A stretch of 64,000 bases of DNA from Acorus gramineus (GCA_030737835.1 JAUJYN010000087.1:1-64000); one strand, 5' to 3'. Positions 35,216 through 48,371 are shown, counted from the first letter of the stretch. Notes: generated by a model from the sequence alone, not told the origin. Translations and numbers: made by a program.

Positions 35216-35568
35216 GAAGCGGCAATCAACAGCTGGCGAGGCAGAAGGTGGAGTAGTTACTACGTCAGATGTACCTCTGGCTTTTCCTTTTGAGAGTCTG
35301 GGTGATCTGCCCGTGAGTGATGATGCTGAACAAGAAGTGGGGCCTACTTTGCTTCCCGTTGAAGAGGGACGTCCACCGAGTCCTACCATTGGCTCGTTGT
35401 TGGAAGCGGTAGTGGTTCCCTCTTCTCTAGAAGTCAAAGTGGTCACAGCTTCTTGTTTCGATGTCCCAATAGTGATGGCCAGCTCGATAGTCGATTTGCT
35501 CCATGTCGAGCCGCTCCTGGCCGAGGTGGTCTCCTTTATCTTTTTTAATTTTAGTCTCCTTTGTCTAG
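35216..35568 (+). pseudogene. Possible retroelement coding remnant
   Basis: An open frame reads SLGDLPVSDDAEQEVGPTL and LLPVEEGRPPSPTIGSLLEA and continues to about 35540 without an in-frame ATG. The composition (acidic, Pro/Ser-rich) suggests part of a larger protein. It sits between an LTR fragment and a dispersed repeat, so a transposon-derived origin is likely. No domain is recognised. Confidence 0.3.
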
Positions 35569-36205
35569 AAGGAGTTGTCACCTCTTGTTTTTTATTTTAT
35601 TCCCTTGGAGAGTGGTGTCTTGTCTTTTCTAGCTCATGTGACTTTTTGTGTTTCATAAAGCATTCTCGTAAATGAATAAGTAAGCCCGTGAGTGGATAAA
35701 GTACTCTTGGATTTTATGTATAGTCATATCCAAAGATCAACCGTTTAAAATATATATATATATATTTTTTTACCTATTATTTATTAAAGGAAAATGAATG
35801 GGTTTTCATATTCGTTTTCATATTTAAGTTTTCATGTTAACTACAATGTATTTTATTAAGTTGTATTTCAGATGGGGGGTGAAAATAGAATGAAAAAAGT
35901 TTTATATTAGATGAAGGATAAAATAAAAATCTATGGACAATTTTAAAACTAGATAATACCACTTCAAACTTTTTGGATTATTCAAATTCTATTTAATTTT
36001 TTGTACCTAAATTTTTAACTAATTTATTACTTTCATACACAACTACATAGACACACAAATACATGTATATACATAAATGTGTACATGTATATATGTTAAC
36101 ATAACACGTACACCACTTATATATTAAACCAAGTTCGATTCAATTTTACCATTTAAGTTCTTTTTTCCAATTCTTGACCATAATAAAATAATAGCATGTC
36201 AATTT
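35569..36205 (+). repeat. Dispersed repeat, diverged copy of the 38777-40122 unit
   Basis: GTTGTCACCTCTTGTTTTT, AAGCCCGTGAGTGGATAAAG, and ATTAAACCAAGTTCGATTCA near the right end match the two tandem copies at 38.8-40.1 kb in order. Identity is clearly lower than between those two. Confidence 0.7.
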
Positions 36206-37334
36206 GATATCTCTTTTAACAATTACTAAATATTTAAACCTCATTTTATGCAAATAATCTTTTATATAGTACTTATTAAAGGAAAAGTGGCCCAGCTTTT
36301 ATTTCTATTGTTATATTTAAATTTTTATGTTAATTATGATATTTATCATGAATGTTGTTTTAGATGAATGAAAAAAGTGAAAAAAAAAAGTTATAGAATT
36401 TTTAAACATAATAAAATTATATCTCTAGAAATCTCATTTTTAATTTTAATTGTTAAATCAATTGTTTGTGATACAAATGCAATTTTCGGCTTTCATCGGC
36501 CTTGTCATATATGTTGCTTCCGTTTTCATTATATTAATTTTTTTTTAATAGTTGCATATACTTTTATTAGCCTCTTCTTTGATATTCGGATATTAATTTA
36601 TTGTTACATATAGGACAAGATCGTTTCGTGGTGTAACATGTTATATCTAGGATTGGGGAAAACTCTGTGCAAGAGCTATTTTGGTGCCTTTGGTGAATGG
36701 AAGTATGTTGATTATGGAATATTATTGTTCTGTTTTATAATCTTCTATAGATGTCTCTTTTGCAAATATTGTTATTTTCGATCTTATTTTACAAAGATTG
36801 TTTTATAATCTTATTTGCCTGGTTTGCTTTGTACTTTTGGTTCGGTTTCTTTTTTTAATCGATAGGTTAAGGCCTCCCATTTCTTAAAAAAAAAAAACAG
36901 TTACACAATTTAACTCATTATAAGGACATGGTATAATTTTTGTAGGTAATAAATAAATAAGCAAATTCATTATCGTAATAACATCAAATTATATATGCAC
37001 GTGTCACCATCTCAAATAAACTCTAATACAAAACTAATACCAAATAAACCAATATATAATTTATTTTTTAATATATTACTAATTTCGAGAGATGTTTCGG
37101 GAAGAGAAGGGGACTGATTTGTCGTTTAAGCTTATTAATCAAATATTAATTAGATGGACCACATATTAATAATAATTTCTCATTGAGCTATCCGTGTTGG
37201 AGCATAAATATATTTTCTACTGAACGAATTAGATATTTTTCATCAGTTAAAAAATAATCATATGAAAAAATCTCATCAATGCATTATAATGGATATTTTC
37301 ATTCATCCAAACATGCATTTATGAAAACAATAAT
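36206..37334. other. AT-rich stretch with a possible LINE 3' end
   Basis: Around 36640-36900 a plus-strand segment ends GGCCTCCCATTTCTT plus an A-tail, with CTTTGTACTTTTGGTTCGG upstream. This is typical of LINE 3' regions in plants, but no coding part is attached. The rest is AT-rich without genes. Confidence 0.35.
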
Positions 37335-38541
37335 GATTCCTAAGCCCCAACTTCACAGGCCCCATCAAAGACCCCATGAGGTGGCATGTGTCTAATACCT
37401 GTTATACACTTAGTTAATTTTTTTTTTTTTTTTTTTTGATAACTGATCCCTACAAAATAAGGAGACAATTATGATTGATTAAATAATAATAATAAAAAAA
37501 GATCTTTAAATAAAAAAAGTGAAGGACGGACACAATTTTCTTTCAAGTAATCTCTTTTTAATCAAAATTCTATTGACATAGTCTCTTCTCTTCCAACCTA
37601 AACTTTCCAAAGATCTCCAAAAAAAAACTCAACTATGCAAAAGAAGTCAATTATAGGCGGTGATCAGATTAACATAGAATAGAAAGAAGGAGATGATAAA
37701 AATGGAGGATGCTACAAAGCGTTTCAAAATCCTCTGTTTCTTTGTTCTATTGTTTCTAAGGTTAGTTACATTTAATTTATATATGATTTGTATGATGTTA
37801 ATGTTACATTTCTGACATCGAATAAATGTAACAGTCTGAAATGTAACATTTATTTGTGTATTGCATTTGTTTAAATGCATGTAGTAATTTATATTTGTTA
37901 CATTTATTAATGTAACAGTCAAATACATATATTTATTAAATGTATCACACAACAAAAAAGGTGTTTGACATTTTCTATAAAATGTAACTGACTATTGAAA
38001 ATAGAATTTGTTTATAAATTGTTTAAATGTAAATGTAACAGTTTTTATGTAAATGTAACAAATCGTTGTGAGAGATATAAATATTTAAGAAATGTACTTG
38101 ATGTAACTGCTTCATATAGTAACTATATATGCTTTTTTATTTAAATTTGAATACAATAAATACCTGAATTTTTTAATGTTCAGTTAATAACATTCTTAAA
38201 AAAAAAAATTAATGTGTATAATAAGAATATAAGTTTGAAGAAGAATTTTGATTAAAACAATTTAGATAATTTTTTGTGTAATTTAATTTTAATTGTAATT
38301 TAGGTAAGGATTTCAAAATTCAAAATTTGAAATGGATAAATGGATTTCAAGATTCACTCATAACCGAATAGAGAAAATGTGGGGATTTGGGTTAATGGGA
38401 TATATTTTTAATGAAGAGCATATTTGTATTTTGACATTTTACCCTTTTTGAAAAGTCAACAAACCAATTAATAAGAACTAATAAAATAATGACACTTCAT
38501 GGGGTCTATGAGTGGGGCTTATTTTTTGGGGCCTGGGTATC
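37335..38541. mobile_element. Long-TIR DNA transposon (MULE-like), non-autonomous
   Basis: The left end GATTCCTAAGCCCCAA, then AGACCCCATGAGGTGGCAT, is an inverted counterpart of the right end. The complement of the right end reads GATACCCAGGCCCCAA, then AGACCCCATGAAGTGTCAT. The inverted repeats are about 50 bp at roughly 75 percent identity by eye. The interior at 37790-38110 is dense in TGTTACATTTAT/ATAAATGTAACA motifs. A related right end lies at 50690-50770. No transposase frame and no clear 9-bp duplication were found. Confidence 0.6.
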
Positions 38542-38776
38542 ACCACTGTTATGAAAATCACGATCCATATTTCAATATTGGATAATATTTTGTCTCTTAC
38601 GACAAATATTGTGGTACAAAATTTAGTCATACTTGAATGATCCACTAAATGAGCAAATGGTCAATCATTAATCCTCTTTCTCTTTCATATTTCAAAGGCC
38701 TTGAAAACTTACAATCTAATTTAATTTTGCTCTTGTTGGAACTTTGTGTTATTTATTTTTAGTCACATTTCTTTTG

Positions 38777-40122
38777 GTGTAGTTGTCACCTTTTGTTTTT
38801 CACTTTATTTTTTTGGAGAATTGTGCCTTATCCTTTCTTTCTTTTAATATTGCCCTAAAAGCATTCTAAAAAACGAATAAATAAGCCCGTGAGTGAATAC
38901 AGCAGACTCTTGAGTGGGTTTGGTGAATAGTCATTTTCAAGGATCTACCTTTTGATATAATCATATTCTTCTATTTATCTTTTACTTATTAAAGAGAAAC
39001 TGGCCTACTTTTCATTTCCAATTTCATATTTAAACGTTCACGTTAATTATAATACATTTTAATTAAATATTAATTTAAATGAGTGGCAAAAATGAAACAA
39101 AAAAAGTTTTATATTGGGTTAATGATAAAACAAAAATATATTTGAATAATTTTAAAAATAGATAATACCATTTCTATACCATTTCAAACTTTTGGATTAT
39201 TCAAATTTTATTTTCATTTTTGTACTCAAATTTTTAAATAATTTATTACTTTAATACATACACAACTACATGTACATACAAATATCTACATACATAAATA
39301 TGTATATGCACATACATAAATATATAATATGTACACCCCTTATATATTAAACCAAGTTGGACCCAATTTTACAATCTAAATTCTTTTTCCAATTCTTAGC
39401 CATAATTAAATGATAGCGCGTCAATTTTCACTTTAGCCATAATCTAAATTCTTGGCCATAATTAAATGATAGTGTAGTTGTCACCTTTTGTTTTTCATTT
39501 TATTCTTTTGGAGAATTGTGTCTTATCCTTTCTTTCTTTTAATATTGTCCTAAAAGCATTCTAAAAAACGAATAAGTAAGCCCGTGAGTGAATACAGCAG
39601 ACTCTTGAGTGGGTTTGGTGAATAGTCATTTTCGAGGATCTACCTTTTGATATAATCATATTCTTCTATTTATCTTTTACTTATTAAAGAGAAACTGGCA
39701 TACTTTTCATTTCCAGTTCCATATTTAAACGTTCACGTTAATTACAATACATTTTAATTAAATATTAATTTAGATGAGTGGCAAAAATGAAACAAAAAAA
39801 GTTTTATATTAGGTTAATGATAAAACAAAAATATATTTGAATAATTTTAAAAATAGATAATACCATTTCTATACCATTTCAAACTTTTGGATTATTCAAA
39901 TTTTATTTTCATTTTTGTACTCAAATTTTTAAATAATTTATTACTTTAATACATACACAACTACATGTACATACAAATATCTACATACACAAATATGTAT
40001 ATGCACATATATAAATATATAATATATACACCCCTTATATATTAAACCAAGTTGGACCCAATTTTTCAATCTAAATTCTTTTTTCAATTCTTAGCCATAA
40101 TTAAATGATAGCGCGTCAATTT
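38777..40122 (+). repeat. 695 bp near-identical tandem duplication
   Basis: The unit from GTGTAGTTGTCACCTTTTG to TAGCGCGTCAATTT is present at 38777-39427 and 39472-40122, with a period of 695 bp. Few differences are seen, so the duplication is recent. A 44 bp linker derived from the unit's own right edge lies between the copies. No coding frame is seen. Confidence 0.85.
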
Positions 40123-40319
40123 CCAAAAAAATGGGGGAGCAGCCATTTTCAAAAAAGTAAAATGAAATAAAAATATAAAATATAAAAAGTAAAAATAAAC
40201 TATTTACTCCTCTTCTAAAATAAGAATTAATAAAATCTATTGTATTTAAAAATAAAAAAATGAATTATTATTATATTTATAATATGTTTATATTTTTAAA
40301 TATATAAGTAAATATCATG
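40123..40319. other. AT-rich spacer
   Basis: Poly-A and TATA-rich DNA; nothing recognised. Confidence 0.4.
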
Positions 40320-40615
40320 TCCCTCTTTTTCGTTCACTTCTCCTCTCCTCGATCTGTGATCCAGATACGAGACCGCCTTGTCCGGCCCCTCATATAAGTA
40401 ATAGATACTATGTTACTTTATCTATATATCTATAACACTATACATGGGGAACACCATTTAACCGTGCGACCTGTGGACGTTTTACCTTTTTTTTTTTCTT
40501 TCAAAAAACATCGCTTACCAAGTATCAGGTCCCTGTTTTTCGTTCACTTCTCCTCTCCCTCTCTCTCTCTCTCTCTCTCCATTTCTCCTCTGGTCGATCT
40601 GTGATCCAGATCCGA
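40320..40615 (+). promoter_or_regulatory. Duplicated leader/promoter segment
   Basis: GTCCCTCTTTTTCGTTCACT, then TCGATCTGTGATCCAGAT, at 40318-40370 recurs at 40530-40610 as GTCCCTGTTTTTCGTTCACT, then TCGATCTGTGATCCAGAT. The second copy is interrupted by a CT microsatellite (40557-40580). The second copy leads directly into the presumed first exon of the next feature, so the region may have two start sites. Inferred from sequence only. Confidence 0.45.
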
Positions 40616-42342
40616 GAGCACCCCTTCTTTGCGACCACCCGCCTCCACACGAAACTCATTTGGGGATTTCTTCAAACCCTAGCCACTCCATCGACCTCCA
40701 CGGAAGGCTCTCCTTCACCATCTCGCGTGTTCACCGGCGCCTCCTCTTCGCTTCTCCAGGTAAGATCGAACATGCTCCTTCGTTTATCATCTTGTATTTC
40801 GACCTCCGCCACCACCTGTGACTCTGGCTTTTTTAGGGGATTTTTTTAGGGTTTACTCTGGCTTTTTGAAATTTTGATGATCTCTTTAACTGTGTTTTTT
40901 TTTTTATTATTTAAATGAAAATATTGTGATACAGAGATGGGAGGATGATAGTAAGATTGTTGGTTTAGTAGTTGGTTAACAATTTGGATTTTAATAACGA
41001 ATCAGAGGTATTTGTTCTTCAATCCTAACTCATCCCCATGATTTCTTTGGTTCTTCTAGTCATTAATTTCCTGGTGTATTAATTTAGTATTTAAAAGAAA
41101 AAAAAAAACTCAATGCTTCATTATGTCTTGCTTGGCTTTTGCTTAATATGAGTTGGTAGAAGAGAGCAATGAAAGGAACTTGGGAAATCAAAATAGAGGG
41201 GTGTGTTCAACTCATCATCATTTTGTTTAGTAGATGTCATGTTGTTGTAGGTAATGTGTAGACATCTTGAGTCATCTTCCTTTGGATGTACTGATTTTCT
41301 TGTAGTTGTTGTTGCTGTTGCTACTTCTACCACTAATTTCAGTCCATCAACGTCATCACTTACCATGGTTTTTTCAATCTTTCTCTTGGAATCCTCACTT
41401 CTTTCAAGTCGCTGTTTTCATTTCGAAAGTTATCCTATTTTTCTAATTCTCTCCCGAATCGCAGCTGTTCGAGCAAAGTATTTGTGGGATTAAGACCACA
41501 ATCAGGAGGTACTTGCTATTAATTTATTTATCATTCATAGCATTTTTTATAATCAAGAAAATACCATGTTGGAGCAGGACCCTGGACTTCTATTGAGATC
41601 ATCAGTTCACCCACTTCTATTTTTGAATGACAATTGTTTTTTTCTTTCTACGAAACCTATATGGTGGTTCCACGTATACTGTCTAATCATATCTGTATTG
41701 TGAATGATGTCCATTGAAATCATAATCTCTTTACTACAATAATATCAAAATTTGCTTTTATCACTAGGAATACTATTCTAAAATTAAACATATAAATAAA
41801 ATGTAGTAAATACTGGGGGAGGTTGTCAATTTTCACCCATTTTCCATTGAGTGAGTGGCTTTCTATTTTGAACGAAGAACTTCGTAATGCTATTTGCATA
41901 CAGTTTTTTGTGTGTGCTTGACTACATGTTGCTTCTATATGCTGTCGTATGAGGTAAAGATGATTTTAAGTGCATGACAAGCTGCTTCTGTTTTTTTTTT
42001 TTTGTCAAATTTAAGTTCATATTTGATGGAGTTGTGAATTTATTTTATCTATTATATACTTAAAAGAAATTCGACAATATGAGGGAAGTATTATCCGCAA
42101 AATGCATCACTTTCTGCAAATTTCGATGTGGATGTCCCATCCAATCATTCATTCTTTATCAACTCCTTTGTTATGTAAATTAGATTGTGTGACTTGACTG
42201 TGCCTTGTAACTATACTTGCAGCTAAGCTTAGGAATGTAAAACAAAAACTGGACTCTGGTATACTTGGCTCCTTTTTCGTGCCACTCAAGTGCAAGGAGA
42301 TCCAAAATTCAAAGCTGAAAGCTCAGTGGGAAGTTGACTTTG
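40600..42342 (+). other. Putative spliced transcript of unknown product
   Basis: Three exon-like blocks have good splice signals. A GC-rich block ends CTTCTCCAG|GTAAGAT at 40759. A 44-nt block at 41465-41508 lies between TCGCAG and GAG|GTACTT. A 120-nt block at 42223-42342 lies between CTTGCAG and TTTG|GTAAGAG. Joined, the second and third are open in one frame (CSSKVFVGLRPQSGAKLRNV, continuing to AQWEVDF). The first has no in-frame ATG. I do not recognise the peptide. It may be a gene fragment, a 5' part whose remainder is lost, or a non-coding transcript. Confidence 0.35.
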
Positions 42343-42778
42343 GTAAGAGCTGTGTCAATCCATTACCTTTCTCCAAAGAAGTTTCTTATACTAGAGTCCT
42401 CTGGAGATCTGCATCTCTTGAGTTTGTGTGATACTGACACTGCCTCATAAGCTAGTTACTAGTCATGCACATCATTCATCAACTGTAATCAAGATAGAAA
42501 ATGTGATGAAGGTGGAGGATAAGAACATATAGAGGAGGAGATAACTCGGGATGTAGGCATTCAGGCACCAAGCTGTGTGTGGTAGCCATAGTGAGTGCAA
42601 ATCCTACAAACATGAGCGCATTTGCCTTTTGGATGCTCCTAATTGTAGGATGATAGCGGGTGCTAATGGACCTAAAATGAAATAACAAAACCATTAATAA
42701 AGCCATTGTTATTATCATGAAAAAAAAAAATTACTCCTGAATGCCTGCCATTGATGGGTTCTTTGAAGCCACAGGAGA

Positions 42779-42824
<46 letters not shown>

Positions 42825-43120
42825 CCGCTGGATGTGGAGTTTGGTAGCGAGAGGTGACTATGGAGGAGCTTCTGCTGTACATATATATATATATATATAT
42901 GCATAGCATCATGTTAATTGGTTGACGATTTTCATTAACATAGAGGGTATAAATGGAAGAGACTTGTTTGGACCAATTAAATCAAGTCATTTCCATGTTT
43001 AACTTATCAGCTTGTACAAAAAGTTTTGGAGTTGCAAACTGACTTGATCCTTGAAGAAGATTCAGACTTTCTTATAATAGCCCTTTCCCAAGTTTCCACC
43101 GAGGCACTGAATGGGAAAAA
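42343..43120. other. Spacer with GA and TA microsatellites
   Basis: A pure GA tract lies at 42780-42818 and a TA tract at 42882-42900. No gene is recognised; frames over the GA tract are low complexity. Confidence 0.5.
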
Positions 43121-43553
43121 TCCATATAATCCCCAGCAAACTCCCTAAAATCCATAAAACCCCCTCACTTTTCCTCAAGTCCATATAACCTCAGAATTAA
43201 ACTTATGTAAATCCAAATAACATCTTAAATTAAACTCCCGTTGACAAATGAAAAATATTCTGTAAATATTTCGTTTGATTATATCCTAACTGAAAACACG
43301 GTATACCAGAAACCCCTTACATGCAATTTGTTAAAAATGCAAAAAAACCCTCTATAAATGTTGATTTTACCATTCTGAATAGATTATAAAAACCTATATG
43401 GAGGAATAAAATCATCATTTACAAATTATTTTTCGCATTTTGAAGACATTGTAGAAGTTTTTTTTATATAATGGGTTTTTAGAATCTATCAACTGAAATT
43501 TAACACAGGGGGTTATATGGATTTATATTGATGTTTGCAGGGGTTTATATGGA
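43121..43553. mobile_element. MITE with TCCATATAA-rich inverted ends
   Basis: The left end TCCATATAATCCCCAGCAAA and the complement of the right end, TCCATATAAACCCCTGCAAA, are inverted repeats. Both continue into an (A)TCCATA.AACCCCC sequence, giving ends of about 45 bp. TCCATATAA is repeated again inside near 43180. The 433 bp element has no coding content. Superfamily is not assigned. Confidence 0.6.
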
Positions 43554-45325
43554 CTTCAAGAAAAGTCATAAAGAGATTCGATATGCATTAAGATGTCATA
43601 AGTACTCCGTTACGTGAAAAAACAAATAAGCACTCGATGCATAAACAAACGCATTACGGAAAAAGAAATGTTCTAGAAGAGAAAATTGAATGGTACGTGT
43701 AACAGAAAACAAAAAATAGAAAGCCTCGAAGCTTTGTGACCAAGGTCTTCCTTTAAAGATATACTGAGTCGAATTCAAATATAAGCCTTCTTTTAAAAAT
43801 CAAAACTTGTGTAACAATTCTGTTGTCACTCAAAAAAAAAACAAACATACAAAACACGCTTCACGATGTTTTACTTCATCAAATAATTTTTTCCTAATAC
43901 AAAGTATAATATTCATGTTGTTGTTTTTCTAAAAATATTCATGTGTGTCATATATACTGATTTTAAAATCAGTTGCAAATGAATAAAAACACATTTCCTC
44001 CTCTATGAATATTGTAATTGGGCATTTGGAATATGTCATGATGAGTATGAAATACGTACTGTTTATTACGAATCAACTCCAAGGTTGAATTTAGAGGCAT
44101 AATGGTTCTAAATATAATAATGGAAAAAATAGTTATTGCAACTTAAATAACCCCCTGATAAAAAAATTTGGTTTAGATAATCAAATTGATACATTATTAA
44201 TGCTAATCAACTTGATAACCCGTGAAAATTGTGTTCAAGGATATTCATGTGAAAACACGTTAGTGCATTTAAAGGGAAAATATACAGTTACATAAAAATT
44301 AAATGCACATATAAATAGTTTGTTTGATAGGATTTCAAAATATGTTTTTATAATGAAAATACACAATTTTCTAATTTTAAGGGGATTTACTGATTTTACA
44401 TGGAGCACCTTTCTTATTTTCATAAATTTTCGGAGAGTTACATCAAATTTTCCTTTTTTCTTAATGTTGGTGAGTATTAGATAACTTAAGAATTTTAAGG
44501 GAAAAAAAGGAATTTTTTTGTCATCGAAAGCACTAAACCGAATTTTTTATATTTTGTAAGGACTTATTTGAATGCCATTTATTAGAACTCTATTTAATAA
44601 AGGAATATTCCATGTAAATTGATGATAATTTGATTGAGGGACTAAATTCGTTAACCATACATATTTTTTGAGGACCTATGATAATTTTTCAATTTTACAG
44701 GGATTAAAACCAATTTAACTAACGTTTCAGGGAGTTATATTGATTTTTTTAAAAATATAATACAATAATAGGTTAAAAATTTTGAATTATGATTCATTAT
44801 ACAAGATAATAGAGTCGGAAACCTATATTATATAAAAATATATAATTTTATGATATATATTAGATTCAAATATTTTCATTGAATACGTGGTTATCTGTAT
44901 CTGCATTTCAGACAAAGCATAAATCTAATGATAAAAAATATAATAATCTAAAATGTGTTCAAACTTTTTATTATATTTTTATGATGATAAATATTTCATC
45001 CCGTTTTGATAGCGACATAAGCTGTTATTCTCATTTTTATATTATGTAGAATCTATTATTTTTATAGTTTTATTTTTATATTCTCATAAAGTCGATCGTG
45101 TATCTCATCACTTATCCATTGTCAACTAACTCTAAAATTACAATATTGCAATGCCACCATTGTGATTGTATGGGCTAGTCTTTCATGTGAACATTTTACA
45201 AAGCATTGTACATTGCGATAACAGAAGCTTTATCGCAATTTATGTGACTATAAATTTTTTAAAGAAAAAATGTACTCGTGTATTTCAGTGTAGAATTTAA
45301 TTCGTATAACAATATAGATTTCAAT
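43554..45325. other. AT-rich stretch with degenerate element remnants
   Basis: A region at about 44100-44740 carries AACCCCCTGATA near its left and CAGGGAGTTATATTGATT near its right. These are reminiscent of the MITE at 43121 but too decayed to define. At 45042-45087 a segment is the inverted complement of 45895-45940. No gene. Confidence 0.4.
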
Positions 45326-46450
45326 ATGTGAGTATATATTTTCTATAAAAAAATCAATAACGATTATTTATGGGACTATACACATATCTAGACATGTAGG
45401 GATAGAACTCGGGCTGATTAGGTCGGTGTAGAGTTCAACCTAAGCCCAATCTAACCCGTCATAAAACCTGAGAAGCTCAACCTAAACCTAACTCATCAGG
45501 TTTGATTCAAGTTGGGTTTGATTCGTGTTAGATACTTAGAGTGTGTTTGGTTGCGTGATTGCAAAACTGATTCTATAGGAATCTGAGTTTTAAAATTGAT
45601 TCTACAGGAAGCTCATTTTCTCACATTTTCGAAATCGCAGCTTTTGGGCACTGTTTGCCTAAAATTTGTGTTCAGAAAACTGCTATAATAAAACTGTTTA
45701 GTTGCACGATTGTAAACGCAGCTTCCTGTAATCACAAATACTGCGCAATCACGCAACCAAACGCACCCTTAGATGCGAGTCGGGCTAGTATTTTTAAATA
45801 AAATATGTTATTCTAAACAATTAGAACTTTATAAAAATCAATACTCGCACGAAAAAACAAGAAAAATGAAATTAAAGAATGTTTTTATTTTAAAATATAG
45901 AAATGAAACTATAAAAGTAATAGATTCTACATAATATAAATTGAAAATTTTAATTTTATTTCATAATAAAAAAAAATCAAAACATGATTTATATTTTATT
46001 ATGTAGAATATAATATGTGAGTATATATTTCTTTTTTCAAAAATCAATGACGATTATTTATGGGACTATACACATATCTAGACATGTAGGGATACAACTC
46101 GGGCTGATTAGGTCGGTGTAGAGCTCAACCTAAGCCCAATCTAACCTGTCATAAAACCTGAGAAGCTCAACCCAAACCCAACCCATCATGTTTGATTCAG
46201 GTTGGGTTTGATTCTTGTTAGATACGAGTCGGGCTCAGATTTTTTTTTTATAAAACATGTTATTCTAAACAATTAAAACTTTATAAAAATCAATGCAACG
46301 CACGAAAAAAAAAAGAAAAAAGAAATTAAAGAATGTTTTTATTTTAAAATATAGAAATGAAACTATAAAAGTAATAGATTCTACATAATATAAATTGAAA
46401 ATTTTAATTTTATTTCATAATAAAAAAAAATCAAAACATGATTTATATTT
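45326..46450 (+). repeat. Tandem duplication of a hAT-like repeat segment
   Basis: AATATGTGAGTATATATTT, then GGGACTATACACATATCTAG and ACATGTAGGGATA.AACTCGGG, through AATCAAAACATGATTTATATT occur at 45326-45996 and again at 46013-46450. The first copy is longer only because it contains the MITE at 45536-45768. A TAGGGATGCAACTTGAGC terminus in inverted orientation lies near 46604, so both copies may be the 5' part of one hAT-like element. Confidence 0.7.
45536..45768. mobile_element. Small MITE with a preserved empty site in the neighbouring repeat copy
   Basis: The inverted ends are GAGTGTGTTTGGTTGCGTGA and, complemented from the right, GGGTGCGTTTGGTTGCGTGA. The tandem paralogue at 46.2 kb reads GTTAGATACGAGTCGGG. 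Here TTAGATAC stands left of the insertion and TTAGATGC right of it, so an 8-bp duplication fits, as for hAT. A 3-bp TTA duplication (Tourist type; element from 45539) is the alternative but needs an extra prior 8-bp duplication. Confidence 0.7.
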
Positions 46451-47831
46451 AAATTGATCACTCTCTATTCGGTTTCCAAACCCTTAACCAATCCAAATTA
46501 AGTCTGGGTTGTGTAGGTTCGGGTTGAATTCGAATGTTAAACTCGCACAAATGTCATATTGGGTTAGATTGGGTCTGATTCAACCTGCTCAAGTTGCATC
46601 CCTAATGGCAGGTGGGCCCCCCCGGTAGTCCTCCTCCATCTTTTTTGTGATGAATTTGAAATAAATGGATGTAATGGGCTTTTTTATTATTAAATTATAG
46701 TGAAAGCTCAATTAAAAGACCAGATCAATCCATGATTACGTTTATAGCGGTGAGGTTTGAATATGATTATAAATATTATTGTCAACCATTAGGTTAATGG
46801 TATAATCGAAAATCACATAAGTCCATGGTTTAACTAGTTTCTTAAACATTTTTTTTTATCAAGTTGTATATGATATGATTTTTAATAATGGATATTTTGA
46901 AGAAAATATCACTTTTCAAAGTTCAATACACAAGATACATCATTGAAGGCTTAAGGCTTCAAAACATTGTGCCATGAATTTGGAATGATATTCAGAAAAA
47001 AAAAATTGTGTTGAAAAATATTGGATCAATATTTGGAATATATAAAAATATCGGATGGATATTTGGAATATTTATTTTCCATTCACACCTACCCATTTTA
47101 ACAATTGAATGATCTCCCAAAATAACTATATATTCATTACCGAATATATAATCAGATTTTCTTCCAAAACGTGTGTCCCATTTTTCAATGAAGTCAAACC
47201 CACATCAAATATGCATTAATAGTTGATTTTCTTATTTATTAATAAAATATGATTCTTAATGAGCTAATATTAAAAAAAAAATACACTAAAAACATGGAGT
47301 CCATATCTTGAAAGATTTATTACCATTCAGACCTCTTTTTAAAAATTGCAAACAAATTGATCGATCTTGCATAATAACTATATTTGTCACCAAAGATTTA
47401 ATTAGATTTCTTCCAAAACATTGGCCCTTTTTTTTTTTTAATGAAATCCATGCCACAAAAAATTGCATTAATTGTTGATTTTCTGATTACTACTATTAAA
47501 ACTATATAGTTTGTTTTTACCTATTATTTTACATATATATGGCTGACAAAGCATAGTGATTCTTTTTTATTAAAAATCACTTAATTCAGCTATTCTTCTT
47601 TTTTTATATATGATTAATACGGTTAAAATTATGAATGAGACATGGAACGTTTTTTTAGTACTGATAAAATATTTCATTAAGTTCAATTTTTATTCATCAG
47701 TCAAACCAGGCACTTTAAAATTTTACATCTTAGTTTTGTGGATATGTATGTAACATTTTATAAAATCATTAAAAAGAAAATATGCAACAACATGAACCCC
47801 AAAAAAAATCCTAACCGGACCAAAATAATGG
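46451..47831. other. Non-genic stretch
   Basis: Bases 46460-46610 are GGGTTGGGTC-like repeat sequence ending in the inverted TAGGGATGCAA terminus. The rest is AT-rich without genes. Confidence 0.4.
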
Positions 47832-48371
47832 ATCCCTGTCAACGGGTCGGGTCCAGACCCGACCCATTTGATTGTCGGGTCCATCTCGGGTCTCGTCGAC
47901 TCATTAACAAGTTTAAGCCAGACAAAGAGAGGTTGAAGAATTTTTCAAGGGCCTATAATGGCTTCATTATTATTTTTTTAATAAAATCTAGTGTGTTATA
48001 AATAGTTATTCACTATTTTAATTTTTAAGTGTTTTATAAGGAAACTTTTAGAATATGGTTTGGATTATTATGTTTTTACGTGAAATTAAAAAGTTATAAA
48101 AATATTTCAAATGTTTAAAATTTTAAATGATTATTCAATATTGAGTGATAAATGTTTGATTGAATCATGAGTGTTAGGTTGGATCATAAAAAAAAAACAC
48201 ATAATATTTAGATTGGGTCAATCGGGTCTAACGGATCCATAGGATCGGATCGGGGTGGACCCAGACCCGACTCGTTTTGATTGTCGAGTCTTTCGGGTCG
48301 GGTATTTACACATTTTATCGGATCGGATCCGATCGGTCCAGGTCTACCCACGACCGTTGACAGACCTAATC
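47832..48371. mobile_element. hAT-like non-autonomous element with GGGTCGGG arms
   Basis: The left end CCCTGTCAACGGGTCGGG and the complement of the right end, GTCTGTCAACGGTCGTGGGT, form inverted termini of the type common among plant hAT-related elements. Both arms contain GGGTC/GACCCGAC and TTTGATTGTCG(G/A)GTC. The middle is AT-rich and non-coding. No convincing 8-bp target duplication is visible. Confidence 0.55.
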
